A stretch of DNA of 64,000 bases from Planococcus wigleyi (GTDB lineage Bacteria > Bacillota > Bacilli > Bacillales_A > Planococcaceae). The translations under genes were made by a program, and so were the position numbers. Each line of letters starts with the position of its first letter. Position 1 is the first letter of the stretch. The stretch lies in assembly GCF_014836985.1 (NCBI RefSeq), contig NZ_JACSPU010000005.1, positions 371,136 through 435,135 of the forward strand, written 5' to 3'. This document shows positions 36,334-45,897 of this stretch, in pieces. A model generated the notes under the pieces. That model saw only the letters and a list, made by a program, of their open reading frames with translations, was not told where the DNA came from and made no database searches.

Positions 36334-37764
36334 ATGCAAAACAAGGACATTCCACGGAAATTTCCACATGACTTTTTATTCGGTGCAGCTTCTGCTTCCT
36401 ATCAAGTAGAAGGCGCCGCCAACGAAGATGGTAAAGGGCCGACCAATTGGGACGTCTTTTCCAAAATTCCCGGCAAAACATTCGAAGGCACCAACGGCGA
36501 CATCGCCGTCGACCATTATCATCGCTACAAAGAAGATATACGCTTGATGGCAGAGATGGGTCTGGAGTCATACCGCTTCTCCGTTTCATGGGCACGTATT
36601 TTGCCGGACGGTGACGGCAGTATCAATGAAAAAGGACTGGAATTTTATAATAACCTAATCGATGAATGCCTGAAATACGGCATCGTTCCGTTTGTCACAC
36701 TGTATCATTGGGATTTGCCGATGGCACTTGAAAAAGATGGCGGCTGGACCAATAAGCGGACAGCGGAAGCTTTCGTCAAATACGCAGACATCTGTTTCCG
36801 ATCGTTCGGCGACCGCGTCAAGCATTGGATCACTTTCAACGAAACCGTCATGTTCTGCGGGTTGGGCTATTTGAAAGGCGCCCACCCACCAGGCATTCAG
36901 AACGATGAAAAGAAATACTTCCAGGCGACCCATCATGTTTTCTATGCACACGCCAAGGCAGTGGAAACCTATAAATCGCTCAAGCAATACGGTGAAATCG
37001 GTATCACCCACGTCTTTCTTCCGGCCTATAGCGTCGACGACACCGAAGAAAACTTGAGAGCTGCCGAGCATGCCAATGCGTACGAGACCCACTGGTATTA
37101 CGATCCGATTTTAAAAGGCGAATATCCTCCGTATGTTGTGAAGCACCTGGAGGAAAAAGGCTGGACGCCCGATTGGACTGACGAAGAGCTGGACATGTTG
37201 AAAAGAAACGCTGACCACAATGATTTCATCGGACTCAATTACTACCAGCCCATCCGTGTAGAAAAAAATCATGAAGCCGTTTCTTCTATCGAACATTCAC
37301 GGGAGACCTCTACGTTGGTTCCTGGCAGTCCTTCTTTCGACGGCTTTTACCGAACTGTCAAAATGGACGATAAAACTTATACCAAATGGGGCTGGGAAAT
37401 CTCGCCACAAGGATTTCTGGATGGACTCCATATGCTGAAAGCGCGCTATGGGGACGTCAAGATGTATGTTACAGAAAACGGTTTGGGTGATGAAGACCCG
37501 ATCATCGCCGGTGAAATTGTCGACATTCCGCGAATCAAATACATTGAAGAACACCTAAAAGTCATCAAAAAAGCCATAAGCCAAGGCATTAACCTGAAAG
37601 GCTATTACGCCTGGTCTGCCATCGATCTGCTAAGCTGGCTCAATGGCTACAAAAAACAGTACGGCTTTATCTACGTCGACCACAAAAATGGATTAAACCG
37701 CAAGAAAAAGCTGTCGTTCCATTGGTATAGGCAAATAATTGAGACACGTGGAGAAGAGCTTTAG
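36334..37764 (+). CDS. Glycoside hydrolase family 1, probable 6-phospho-beta-glucosidase
   Basis: 476 residues. Acid/base Glu170 in TFNE and nucleophile Glu381 in TENG; N-terminal FLFGAASASYQVEGA is the GH1 signature. The C-terminal SWLNGYKKQYGF supplies Ser434, Lys441 and Tyr443 in the spacing that binds the 6-phosphate in LacG/BglA-type enzymes, where plain beta-glucosidases usually have a Glu-Trp pair. It would hydrolyse phosphorylated beta-glucosides or galactosides inside the cell. No PTS gene is adjacent. GGAGG precedes ATG. Confidence 0.85.
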   Translation: MQNKDIPRKFPHDFLFGAASASYQVEGAANEDGKGPTNWDVFSKIPGKTFEGTNGDIAVDHYHRYKEDIRLMAEMGLESYRFSVSWARILPDGDGSINEKGLEFYNNLIDECLKYGIVPFVTLYHWDLPMALEKDGGWTNKRTAEAFVKYADICFRSFGDRVKHWITFNETVMFCGLGYLKGAHPPGIQNDEKKYFQATHHVFYAHAKAVETYKSLKQYGEIGITHVFLPAYSVDDTEENLRAAEHANAYETHWYYDPILKGEYPPYVVKHLEEKGWTPDWTDEELDMLKRNADHNDFIGLNYYQPIRVEKNHEAVSSIEHSRETSTLVPGSPSFDGFYRTVKMDDKTYTKWGWEISPQGFLDGLHMLKARYGDVKMYVTENGLGDEDPIIAGEIVDIPRIKYIEEHLKVIKKAISQGINLKGYYAWSAIDLLSWLNGYKKQYGFIYVDHKNGLNRKKKLSFHWYRQIIETRGEEL

Positions 37765-37773
37765 CACAACTAA

Positions 37774-37820
37774 AAAACCAGCCAGTTGCGAATTTGTATG
37801 CTCGCGGCTGGCTGGTTTTA
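37774..37820 (+). terminator. Terminator of the GH1 gene
   Basis: AAACCAGCCAG / CTGGCTGGTTTT stem with a 22-base loop. Confidence 0.75.
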
Positions 37821-37859
37821 TCGTATTTTCAGCAATTAATGCATTTAAAGTTTTACCGT

Positions 37860-38270
37860 TCAACTTGTATACTTTACTATCCTCTGTTTTCCTGCAACTT
37901 TCGCCTGCAACTTATTCTTCACATACCCAACGAATAGTGTCATGAACACCATCCCAACCACCAGCATGGAGATGCTTCCTGCCAAATAAGCTGAATCCAT
38001 TGAAAACAGCACTTCATTTCTGAACCAGGATTGGAACGGAAGACCGAATCCTAAAAGTACGGCGAAGAACAACACTTTAACTTTCCAATCTTTTCCTTTC
38101 ATTTTCTTAATCGAATTATTCACAAATAAACGCAAGAAAGCGAGAGCCGATCCGATTCCAAAAAAGATCAGCAAAAACATTTTGATGTCTTCGTTTAATA
38201 TAAAAGCTTTTGACAGCATGACAACCGCAATGAGTAGAATAATCCACATAACAATCGTTAATTTTTTCAT
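37860..38270 (-). CDS. Small four-helix membrane protein, unknown
   Basis: 136 residues from ATG 38270, which has AAAGGTG six bases upstream. Four hydrophobic stretches (about 2-20, 28-48, 65-85 and 99-125) separated by short basic loops; KKMKGKDWKVKV is the middle loop. No family recognised. It is divergent from a TetR regulator gene with 129 bases between starts, and is a likely target of that regulator. Confidence 0.65.
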   Translation of the reverse strand: MKKLTIVMWIILLIAVVMLSKAFILNEDIKMFLLIFFGIGSALAFLRLFVNNSIKKMKGKDWKVKVLFFAVLLGFGLPFQSWFRNEVLFSMDSAYLAGSISMLVVGMVFMTLFVGYVKNKLQAKVAGKQRIVKYTS

Positions 38271-38293
38271 TTCCATCACCTTTTCTCCGAATT

Positions 38294-38315
38294 CCACTAA
38301 ACACACTGTTCAGTG
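38294..38315. promoter_or_regulatory. Candidate operator between membrane protein and TetR genes
   Basis: Nested palindromes CCACT...AGTGG and CACTGTTCAGTG in the divergent promoter region; fits a TetR-type dyad but no consensus is known. Confidence 0.4.
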
Positions 38316-38399
38316 GTTATACGTTAATTTTAGGCGCCTGCTATAATGAAAGCAATAAACAGAAAAGGCACAACTGTTGATAGCTGTGGAGGGATATGG

Positions 38400-38987
38400 A
38401 TGATGGCTGTTTACGATGACATGAATGAAAAAACAAAAGAAAAGATCCAAAAGAGCTTCCTTCAATTGCTTCAGGAAAAGAACTTTATAAAAGTTTCTGT
38501 CCAGGACATTGCAAAAGCCTCAGGTATAAACAGAGGAACTTTTTATCTTCACTACTTAGATAAGTACGATCTTCTCGACCAAATGGAAGAAAACTTGCTT
38601 GCTGGTCTGGAAGTCCAATTGGAACGGCTCCAACCTGATCGTTTGTTGCTGGAAGCAGAAAAAGGAAATATCTCAATGCATGCGGTTGAAGTATTTCGCT
38701 ATATTCAACTGAATGCAGAAACCTTTAAGGTGTTTTTAGGCGGCAATAACCGCGTCGGCTTTCATAAGCGGTTGAAACAATTCTTCGTAGAGCATTTCCT
38801 GGAAAAAATGATCAGCAACGAACTTTTTTTCAACAGTACCACGGTTCCACAAGATTATTTGTCTTCTTTTGCCACTTCAGCTTTTTTGGGGCTCATCGAG
38901 CAGTGGCTGGATAATGACTTAGCAGAAACGCCCAAACAAATGGCTGAAATGTATATTCAGATTATCTTCTTTATCAAAAATTTATGA
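38400..38987 (+). CDS. TetR/AcrR family transcriptional regulator
   Basis: 195 residues from ATG 38400 (GTGGAGGG six bases upstream). Helix-turn-helix domain: KEKIQKSFLQLLQEKNFIKV, SVQDIAKASGINRGTFYLHY, then DKYDLLDQMEENLL, followed by an all-helical ligand domain of the TetR_C33-like type. The promoter region holds a TATAAT at 38342-38347 and the small palindrome CACTGTTCAGTG within CCACT...AGTGG at 38294-38315, possible operator. Probably controls itself and the divergent membrane protein. Confidence 0.88.
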   Translation: MMAVYDDMNEKTKEKIQKSFLQLLQEKNFIKVSVQDIAKASGINRGTFYLHYLDKYDLLDQMEENLLAGLEVQLERLQPDRLLLEAEKGNISMHAVEVFRYIQLNAETFKVFLGGNNRVGFHKRLKQFFVEHFLEKMISNELFFNSTTVPQDYLSSFATSAFLGLIEQWLDNDLAETPKQMAEMYIQIIFFIKNL

Positions 38988-39009
38988 ACCACAAACTTCC
39001 TGAAGACAG

Positions 39010-39050
39010 AAAAAGACAGCTTCCTAAATTAACAGGAAACTGTCTTTTCT
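39010..39050. terminator. Terminator between TetR and aquaporin genes
   Basis: AAAAGACAGCTTCCT / AGGAAACTGTCTTTT stem (one mismatch) serving both converging genes. Confidence 0.8.
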
Positions 39051-39794
39051 TTATTTGCGTGTGGCACTCATATCGGATTCTCCAGCTATTTCAATGCCTG
39101 TCTCGTCTTTAACGACAAAGAAAGATTTAAAGACGAAGGCTGCAAGAGCCGCTCCGACAAGAGGTGCTACGATAAATACCCATAATTGAGCAAGTGCGTC
39201 GCCGCCAGCAAAAATAGCAGGGGCTAAACTTCTTGCAGGGTTTACAGAAGTACCTGTCAACGGGATGCCGATGATATGAACTAATGTCAACGTCAAGCCG
39301 ATGACAATCCCTCCCATGTGGGAAGTGGCTTTACTTGTAGTGACACCCAAAATGGCAAGCACAAAGATGAAGGTAAGGATGACTTCAATCACAAGCGCTC
39401 CTGTCAAATTCAAACCGACTGCACTCAACTCACCGTATCCGTTTGCGCCAAACCCTTCCAAGCTGGTCGAGCTTGCGACAACAAAAGCCAGAATCGAACT
39501 CCCTGCAAATGCTCCCAATATCTGTGCAACGACATAACCGCCAAACTCCTTAGCTGTCATATTACCGGAAATCAGCACAGCCAACGAAACTGCGGGATTG
39601 ACGTGGCATCCTGAAATATGGCCGATGGCGTATGCGCCCGCTACAATCGACAGACCGAAAGCGAATGCGATGGCCAAAACGCCAAGAAATCCTGTATCCG
39701 TTCCACCTGTGTACCCTCCGAGAACAACTGCTGCCCCTGTCCCTAAGAACACCAAGATAAACGTACCGATAAATTCCGCCAAATATTTTTTCAC
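39051..39794 (-). CDS. Aquaporin (MIP family)
   Basis: 247 residues from GTG 39794 (GGGAG nine bases upstream). Six membrane helices plus two half-helices with the NPA boxes GCHVNPAVSLAV and TSVNPARSLAPA. After the second NPA comes Arg-Ser; glycerol facilitators normally have Arg-Asp there, so a water channel (AqpZ-like) is more likely. C-terminal tail is acidic. Single gene. The gap 39795-40264 holds only the hairpin at 40143 and no gene. Confidence 0.88.
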   Translation of the reverse strand: MKKYLAEFIGTFILVFLGTGAAVVLGGYTGGTDTGFLGVLAIAFAFGLSIVAGAYAIGHISGCHVNPAVSLAVLISGNMTAKEFGGYVVAQILGAFAGSSILAFVVASSTSLEGFGANGYGELSAVGLNLTGALVIEVILTFIFVLAILGVTTSKATSHMGGIVIGLTLTLVHIIGIPLTGTSVNPARSLAPAIFAGGDALAQLWVFIVAPLVGAALAAFVFKSFFVVKDETGIEIAGESDMSATRK

Positions 39795-40142
39795 TTTAAG
39801 CAACTCCCTTCTGTTAAACAAATTTTTGAAGATTCATTTTTTCACTGCATTGAAGCTGGATTGCCGGGTATTCAAAAGAAGTTTTGTATCTCATCAATTC
39901 CCCCGCCTTAATCGTTCATGACTTCCTTTAAAATAAGCATTTTGAAAGAGGAGCAACAGCAGCTTCTTTGGTTTTCTGTACTTCCCCTGCCCTCCAATCC
40001 ATTTAGATCCCCTTATTCGCCTCTATTTGAACTTTCTTAGCGATTTGATTGAGCTGCACCATTTTTCGTTTCTGCCAGAATAGTTAATAACATAATTCCC
40101 TAAAACATTGGAAATCCCTTTTACTTTTACAATAAAGATCAC

Positions 40143-40180
40143 AAAAGGACTTCCCACCAGCGGTGGAAAGTCCTTTATTT
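40143..40180. terminator. Hairpin terminator downstream of the dus gene
   Basis: AAAGGACTTCCCACC / GGTGGAAAGTCCTTT stem with AGC loop; 85 bases past the dus stop. Confidence 0.7.
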
Positions 40181-40264
40181 TGTTGCTACTCATCTTAACT
40201 GTTAAATCTGCAATAAAAAACGGAAGATGTTTGTCACGAAACTCCTGCTTCCATTCAAACGCGT

Positions 40265-41269
40265 TTATTTTTCAACCGCTTCTGCTAACTCCACTTCTTG
40301 ATTCGAAGCTTCAAAAGCATCCAGCAAGGCACGCACTTGATCCGTCGTTTCGGTATACATTAATTGATTTCTCAACTCACCGGCTCCACGGACTCCGCGA
40401 ACATAAATCTTAAAGAAGCGGCGGAGAGGCTTGAAGGCAATCGGCTCGATGTCTGTCGAATATTTATCATGAAGGTCCAACTGCAAACGCAAAAGATCAA
40501 ACAATTCCTTCGTGCTGTGTTCTCGCGGTTCTTTTTCGAAAGCGAACGGATTGTGGAAAATGCCTCGTCCGATCATAACGCCATCGATGTCGTATTTCTC
40601 GGCAAGTTCCATGCCTGTTTGGCGATCTGGAATATCTCCGTTGATTGTCAACAAGGTATTCGGTGCGATTTCATCACGAAGCTGCTTGATTTCAGGAATC
40701 AATTCCCAATGCGCAGGCACTGCGCTCATTTCTTTTTTCGTCCGCAAATGAATCGACAGATTGGCGATGTCCTGCTCCAGTACATGGGTCAGCCAGCCTT
40801 TCCATTCCTCCACATCCGTGTAGCCAAGGCGCGTCTTGACACTGACAGGCAAGCCGCCAGCCTTTGCCGCCTGGATGATTTCAGCAGCGTTGTCCGGATA
40901 ATTGATCAGTCCACTGCCTTTTCCTTTGGCGGCAACGTTCGGTACCGGACAGCCCATATTGATATCAATCCCTTTGAAGCCCTGCTTCGCCATTCCGATG
41001 CTCATTTCCTGGAAATGCTCAGGCTTGTTGCCCCATATGTGAGCCACCATCGGCTGCTCATCTTCAGTAAACGTCAGACGTCCCCGTACACTGAAAATGC
41101 CTTCCGGATGACAATAACTTTCCGTGTTCGTAAACTCCGTAAAAAACACATCAGGCCGTGCTGCTTCCGCCACTACATGGCGAAATACCACATTGGTGAC
41201 ATCTTCCATCGGCGCCAATACAAAAAACGGTCGCGGCAACTCACGCCAAAAATTTTCTTTCATATGCAA
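40265..41269 (-). CDS. dus: tRNA-dihydrouridine synthase
   Basis: 334 residues. FMN barrel with [43 protein letters not shown] (catalytic Cys about residue 105), [15 protein letters not shown]-like IHLRTKKEM and [15 protein letters not shown]. It reduces specific uridines in tRNA. TTG 41269 has AAAGGA seven bases upstream; ATG 41263 is the alternative start. A third Dus-type gene is common in Bacilli, so the exact subtype cannot be told. Confidence 0.92.
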   Translation of the reverse strand: MHMKENFWRELPRPFFVLAPMEDVTNVVFRHVVAEAARPDVFFTEFTNTESYCHPEGIFSVRGRLTFTEDEQPMVAHIWGNKPEHFQEMSIGMAKQGFKGIDINMGCPVPNVAAKGKGSGLINYPDNAAEIIQAAKAGGLPVSVKTRLGYTDVEEWKGWLTHVLEQDIANLSIHLRTKKEMSAVPAHWELIPEIKQLRDEIAPNTLLTINGDIPDRQTGMELAEKYDIDGVMIGRGIFHNPFAFEKEPREHSTKELFDLLRLQLDLHDKYSTDIEPIAFKPLRRFFKIYVRGVRGAGELRNQLMYTETTDQVRALLDAFEASNQEVELAEAVEK

Positions 41270-41483
41270 ATTCCAATCCTTTCATTACGGGATCGAAGGC
41301 CAGACCTTCATCCAAATGTTCTTCATTTATCTATTCTATAATCATTAACTATCAACGATATAAGGGCACTCTACTTTTCTTAACCTTATACAGTTTACAC
41401 GAATCGTGCGTTTCTGGAAAGAGACGTGCTTTGAAGAGAAGTTCTCATGCAGCGCGTCAGCAATTAGTAAACAAGAAGCACAG

Positions 41484-41523
41484 AAAAACCTCTCAACAAT
41501 TCACCGCATTGTTGAGAGGTTTT
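41484..41523 (-). terminator. Terminator of the aldolase gene
   Basis: AAAACCTCTCAACAA / TTGTTGAGAGGTTTT stem with a nine-base loop; the T-run faces the minus strand direction, overlapping to the stop at 41524. Confidence 0.85.
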
Positions 41524-42624
41524 CTACTGGTTGAACCAGTGCTTCATGCTTTCGTCGAGTTGTTCGAATGTCCTGTCTAGCAATTCTTTCGGAATTTTTG
41601 AATACCCGTCTCCCATATGTACTTCGAAATAACAGGAGTGTTCATCCATTTCTTTGAGGTAACTGGTTATCCCTATTCCTGTTTGCTGTTCCAGCTCCAA
41701 TAAAATCGGTTCGACTTGCTCTTTAGCTTGCCTGAACTGGACATGAAACATATTCGAAACCGGAACAGCAGGAAGTGTTGAAATGCCATAACACGCATTA
41801 AACCGTTCAGCCACTTCCTTAGCTTCCTCATAATACTGTTCCATTTTATTGGAACGCATGTCAAAGTAATAATCTGCGGGTATGATATAAGGATACAAAC
41901 TGATTAAATCGCCGCCGTGGCGCCTTTTCCAAACTTTTGATTGCTTGATAAAATCGTTGTCACCTGCTAATATAGCACCCGCAATTCCGCCAATCCCTTT
42001 ATATAAAGAAAGGTAAACGCTATCGAATAAAGAACAGACATCATGTGCTGTTTTCTGATAGTAAGGGAGAACTTCCAATAACCGGGCACCGTCGAGATGA
42101 AGCCGAATCTGCCGATCACGGCAATATTGAGAAATTTGTTCAAGCGTTTCAAAACTTGGCAACTGACCGCCTATTTCCCGTTGGGGCAGTTCCAATAAGA
42201 TAGCCGCAACCCCGTCTTCCATTTTGATGACGTCATTCAGATCGATTACCTGATCACGTTTAGTAAGGAAAACCGAGTCAATATGATGCAATTCTTTTAA
42301 ACCGCCTTCTTCATGAATCTCTAAATGGCTAAGTGGATGGTACGCTACTTTTCCGGTTCCCTTTTCATCACACCAGATTCGCAAGGCAATTTGCTGGGCC
42401 ATCGTGCCGCTCGGGAAAAAGACCGCGTCCTCTTTTCCTAATAAAACTGCCATTTTCTTTTGGAAATCCTCAATGATCCGGCCCTTACCATACTTATCAC
42501 TTTCCAGATCATCTTCTATATTTTGAAATGCTTCTTTTAAAACCTGGATATTCCGTTCACCATTTCCCGCCAGTTTATAGGCCGTTTGATTATAGGCCCT
42601 CTCCAATTGATTTTCTTCACCCAT
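41524..42624 (-). CDS. Threonine aldolase family PLP enzyme
   Basis: 366 residues of the beta-eliminating lyase/threonine aldolase fold: GKEDAVFFPSGTMAQQIAL, HPLSHLEIHEEGG, IRLHLDGARLLE (Asp binding the PLP nitrogen) and SLYKGIGGIAGAILAG with the PLP lysine. Cleaves L-threonine/allo-threonine to glycine and acetaldehyde, or a related beta-hydroxy amino acid. AAAGGGG before the ATG. Lies 14 bases after a GGDEF gene, possibly in one unit, though no functional link is evident. Confidence 0.85.
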   Translation of the reverse strand: MGEENQLERAYNQTAYKLAGNGERNIQVLKEAFQNIEDDLESDKYGKGRIIEDFQKKMAVLLGKEDAVFFPSGTMAQQIALRIWCDEKGTGKVAYHPLSHLEIHEEGGLKELHHIDSVFLTKRDQVIDLNDVIKMEDGVAAILLELPQREIGGQLPSFETLEQISQYCRDRQIRLHLDGARLLEVLPYYQKTAHDVCSLFDSVYLSLYKGIGGIAGAILAGDNDFIKQSKVWKRRHGGDLISLYPYIIPADYYFDMRSNKMEQYYEEAKEVAERFNACYGISTLPAVPVSNMFHVQFRQAKEQVEPILLELEQQTGIGITSYLKEMDEHSCYFEVHMGDGYSKIPKELLDRTFEQLDESMKHWFNQ

Positions 42625-42638
42625 CTTATAAACCCCTT

Positions 42639-43580
42639 TCAGAAAAACTTATACGTATTCTTTCCTGAAGTTTTTGCCTCGTACAAAGCCTGATCAGCGT
42701 GTTTAAGAAGCGCCGCTAATTCTTCAGTACCACTGGCCGGATATGTGACAACTCCGATACTTGTAGAAAGTTGATACTGGGCATCCCACTTACTTAAGCG
42801 ATCGAGTACATGCTGCGCCTGTTGGCTTATGTCTTCTTTACTGCCTATAGAAGGAAAATGCATGACAAACTCATCGCCTCCTAATCTGACCGCAAAAGCG
42901 TCCGGCTGTTCAGCCGCCAACTTCTGAAGCCTGGAAGCCACTTCCTTCAATACGCCATCGCCCGCTTCATGGCCATGGAGATCATTTACCTTTTTAAACC
43001 CATCCAAATCCAGAAAGAAAATCACGCCACCTTTACTGGAATGATTGTCAAAGAAATTAGAGAGATACCGTCTGTTATACAGATCCGTCAACGCATCCCG
43101 ATAAGCAAAACGCTCAAGATCCAAATAATAAGAAAACATCCGAACGATTTTTTGGAGCAATTGGATACTCTTCGCATCAAAGTGGGTGACTTCATCATTG
43201 ATTGCACATAATGTTCCAAATTTCTCTCCATTCACAAGAGAAATCGGTAAGCCCAAGTAAGACCGGATATTCACTTCATCAAGCTTCTGCTGAAGTTTCT
43301 CTAAGCTGCTTTCTTTTTGGATATCTTCATAGATCAGAGGCTGGTTGTTTTGAAAATCCACTCGATTGCAAAGCGTTTCATTCAGGTTTAACACCAGTCC
43401 TTCTGCCACGGCAATACTGGTATCTTCATTTGAAAGCTTAAGAATAACTTGTTGGCTATCGCTAAGTGACGTTAAATAGATCAATTGATCCGGCAAGATT
43501 TCTTTTGCCAATTCCAGCACATCGTTGGCCAGTTCATCAAAATTTTTATACATCTGCAATTCTTGATACGTAGTTACCAT
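42639..43580 (-). CDS. GAF-GGDEF diguanylate cyclase
   Basis: 313 residues. N-terminal GAF sensor domain (about 10-155; IRSYLGLPISLVNGEKFGTLCAIND), then a GGDEF domain (160-313) with intact active site GGDEF at 234-238 and DLDGFKKVND metal-binding loop. No RxxD inhibitory site is visible before the GGDEF. It should make cyclic di-GMP in the cytoplasm; no membrane segment. GAGGTG before the ATG. Confidence 0.92.
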   Translation of the reverse strand: MVTTYQELQMYKNFDELANDVLELAKEILPDQLIYLTSLSDSQQVILKLSNEDTSIAVAEGLVLNLNETLCNRVDFQNNQPLIYEDIQKESSLEKLQQKLDEVNIRSYLGLPISLVNGEKFGTLCAINDEVTHFDAKSIQLLQKIVRMFSYYLDLERFAYRDALTDLYNRRYLSNFFDNHSSKGGVIFFLDLDGFKKVNDLHGHEAGDGVLKEVASRLQKLAAEQPDAFAVRLGGDEFVMHFPSIGSKEDISQQAQHVLDRLSKWDAQYQLSTSIGVVTYPASGTEELAALLKHADQALYEAKTSGKNTYKFF

Positions 43581-43788
43581 GGCACACCTCGAATATTTTC
43601 AAATTTCATTTTATCGATCCATCCTCTCTTAAGGAAATGAAGCAATCTTAAAATCATTTCCTTGCTTCAAAAAACGGGGATCTTGTTGTATTTCTTAAAG
43701 CTTAACATATCAAGCTGATAAGCATTTAATATGAATTCAAAAATATTTCTTCCCATCGGCAAAGATTGCTTCTTAATTTCCACCTAAT

Positions 43789-43824
43789 AAAAAAGGACGA
43801 AACCGGTGTGGTTTCATCCCTTTT
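43789..43824. terminator. Hairpin terminator downstream of the DegV gene
   Basis: AAAAAGGACGAAACC / GGTTTCATCCCTTTT near-perfect stem. Nothing else found in 43581-43908. Confidence 0.65.
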
Positions 43825-43908
43825 GCTGATGGTCTTGAGAATACGGTCTTCCAGCCAGTTTGTTAATCGCAACAATTCTTCGTTCAGTTACAGTTTGCAA
43901 TAAAACAC

Positions 43909-44754
43909 TCAATAAGAAACCCAGCTTAATCCTGTAGTTCCTTCGCCTGCATGGACGCCTACACAAACACTTAGTGCAGCAACTTGCACTTTCAATGCTG
44001 GAAATTCTTGCAAAAGCTCGCTCTTCCATATTTCTGCGTCAGTGGCATTATTGCAGTGAATAACGGAAACTTCCGGAACAGTGCCCGTCTCCATATCCGC
44101 ACGAAGGGAAAGAGTGACTTTGTCTTTCGCCCGTTTGTTTAAACGAACCTTTTCTTTCAGGACGGTTATTCCATCTTCAAAAGTGATCACCACTTTAATG
44201 TTCAGCAGATTGGTGACGAAGGTTTGTGTGCCAGACACACGCCCGCTTTTATGCAATTGATTCAAGCTTGAAGGAATAAAGGACAATCTTGATCGAGTCG
44301 CCATTTTATTGATCGTTGCCACCACTTCTTCCGCGTCTTTGCCTTCTGCAAACAACCCTGCGCCTACTTCAATCATCTTCCCCATCGGAAAAGAACCGAT
44401 TTTTGAATCGATGGGATAGACATTGAAATTTGTCATCTTCGCAGCTGCCTGGGCACTTTCAAATGTCCCTGAAAGGCCACTCGATAAATGAAGCGCAATC
44501 GCAAAGTCATACCCTTCCGACTCCAATTTTTCATACAAAGATACCATCTCGCCAATTGCAGGCTGTGAAGTTTTAGGTGAGACTTTCGCTATCCGTAATT
44601 TATCGTAAAACTCTTCTTGTGTAAAATCGATGGATTCCCGAAACGATCCATCCGAAAAAACCACACTAAGAGGCAGAATGTGGACATTGTGTTTTCGGAT
44701 GAAATCCTCATCCAATTGCGCAGCGGTATCGGTAATCCAAGCTATTCTTTTCAT
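43909..44754 (-). CDS. DegV family fatty-acid-binding protein
   Basis: 281 residues. ITDTAAQLDEDFIRKH at the N-terminus, SQPAIGEM, ALHLSSGLSGTFESA (the lipid carboxylate loop), YPIDSKIGSFPMG and a C-terminal HCNNATDAE...VGVHAGEGTTGLSW. DegV/FakB-like proteins present fatty acids to a FakA kinase for phosphorylation; the kinase is not nearby. AGAGGAG before the ATG. Single gene at the edge of the AT-rich region. Confidence 0.92.
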   Translation of the reverse strand: MKRIAWITDTAAQLDEDFIRKHNVHILPLSVVFSDGSFRESIDFTQEEFYDKLRIAKVSPKTSQPAIGEMVSLYEKLESEGYDFAIALHLSSGLSGTFESAQAAAKMTNFNVYPIDSKIGSFPMGKMIEVGAGLFAEGKDAEEVVATINKMATRSRLSFIPSSLNQLHKSGRVSGTQTFVTNLLNIKVVITFEDGITVLKEKVRLNKRAKDKVTLSLRADMETGTVPEVSVIHCNNATDAEIWKSELLQEFPALKVQVAALSVCVGVHAGEGTTGLSWVSY

Positions 44755-45083
44755 TGACGTTTCTCCTCTAAATGTGAGTTTATCAGCATCGTAAGTGGCC
44801 TGCTCTTGCTAACTTACAGGAGGATTTAAACAAGTGCTAGTGACAGCCGTCATATACATAAAAAGTTCTAAATAGGCTGACATGATTTGAACATATATTG
44901 CTGTTTTTCTTTTTTAAGAAAAGCTGTTATAAATATTCAAAAAAAAATCCTGATACCAATATTCAATACCATTTTTAATGGATTGTGTTTGCCTATAGCT
45001 AGTTGTTCGATAAAAGCCTACTAACCTATGTTTACTTAAGACATAACTTTTTAAATTTACGTAAACCAGTATTATAAGATAAG

Positions 45084-45124
45084 AAAAAGAGTCCACTTTG
45101 AATGCTATCGGGCAAAGTGGACTC
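45084..45124 (-). terminator. Terminator of the YesL-like gene
   Basis: GAGTCCACTTTG / CAAAGTGGACTC perfect stem with the T-run on the minus strand, about 95 bases past the stop at 45218. The rest of 44755-45217 is AT-rich; it contains one short ribosome-binding-site-led reading frame at 44833 (see findings). Confidence 0.85.
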
Positions 45125-45217
45125 CTATCAGTAAACTTTAATTTTTTATAAGGAAAAATCCTTTTCTACTAAGAATATTCAACTACTCTGTAATTTAGTT
45201 GAATAACTAATTTTCGA

Positions 45218-45841
45218 TTAAACTTCTTTCTTTAAAAAAGATAAATGGGCGATTTTCATCAATACAAAACTAATTAAGCTTATTCCAAATAGCAATATTA
45301 ATACTGGTAATTGTAGATATAAAAATAAGATGATGACTATACTAATTGCCATTATCAAAGTATGCAAGGGTCGGGCAATGACAAGGATGAATGCATGCTT
45401 TGGGTACTGCCAAAGCTTTAAATCATAGTGAACAAATACAGAGAAGATATACAATAAACTGAGAAGGTATACGAATACTACAACCATAGTCACACTCATC
45501 AGGATTATATAAAGCGTATCCTGATTTATATAGTGCAGTACTTTAAAATCTGTATATAATACTAATCCAATCAACAGCATAATATACCCAACAACGTTGG
45601 ATGCTATGAATTCCGATTTAAATTTATCCCAAAACAGCTTTATAATGGAACCATTGTCTGATTCCATGATAATAAGCCTCATTACCGCAAATAACGCCGC
45701 AGTAGCAGGGAAAATCCCTAATATAAATAAACCGAAAAAGGAAAACGATAACCATAAAAAGTTTAACAATACTAAATTAAATCCAAGATTCCCTATTCGT
45801 AAATACCATTGTGTGCCATACATAATTTCATGGACCCCCAT
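45218..45841 (-). CDS. YesL family (DUF624) membrane protein
   Basis: 207 residues with about five hydrophobic segments. Matches the YesL pattern: YGTQWYLRIGNLGFNLVLLNFLWL then FSFFGLFILGIFPATAALFAV, and HYDLKLWQYPKHAFILV. YesL proteins accompany oligosaccharide ABC importers of the LplB/YtcP type; function unknown. ATG 45823 is a plausible alternative start (GGGGG upstream) and would give a protein starting MYGTQWY. Last gene of the sugar cluster; very AT-rich. Confidence 0.85.
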   Translation of the reverse strand: MGVHEIMYGTQWYLRIGNLGFNLVLLNFLWLSFSFFGLFILGIFPATAALFAVMRLIIMESDNGSIIKLFWDKFKSEFIASNVVGYIMLLIGLVLYTDFKVLHYINQDTLYIILMSVTMVVVFVYLLSLLYIFSVFVHYDLKLWQYPKHAFILVIARPLHTLIMAISIVIILFLYLQLPVLILLFGISLISFVLMKIAHLSFLKKEV

Positions 45842-45897
45842 TTAAGCTGGCAAAATCGATTCTTCAGCTGATGGCATTAATTTATTTATCCTATATA

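Noticed and set aside
40364..41341. 325-codon frame antisense to dus
   Set aside because: Entirely opposite a convincing Dus gene; cysteine/phenylalanine/histidine-rich composition typical of antisense frames.
44914..45096. 60-codon minus-strand frame in the DegV-YesL gap
   Set aside because: AT-rich, no ribosome binding site and no similarity recognised; its upstream end overlaps the terminator of the YesL-like gene.
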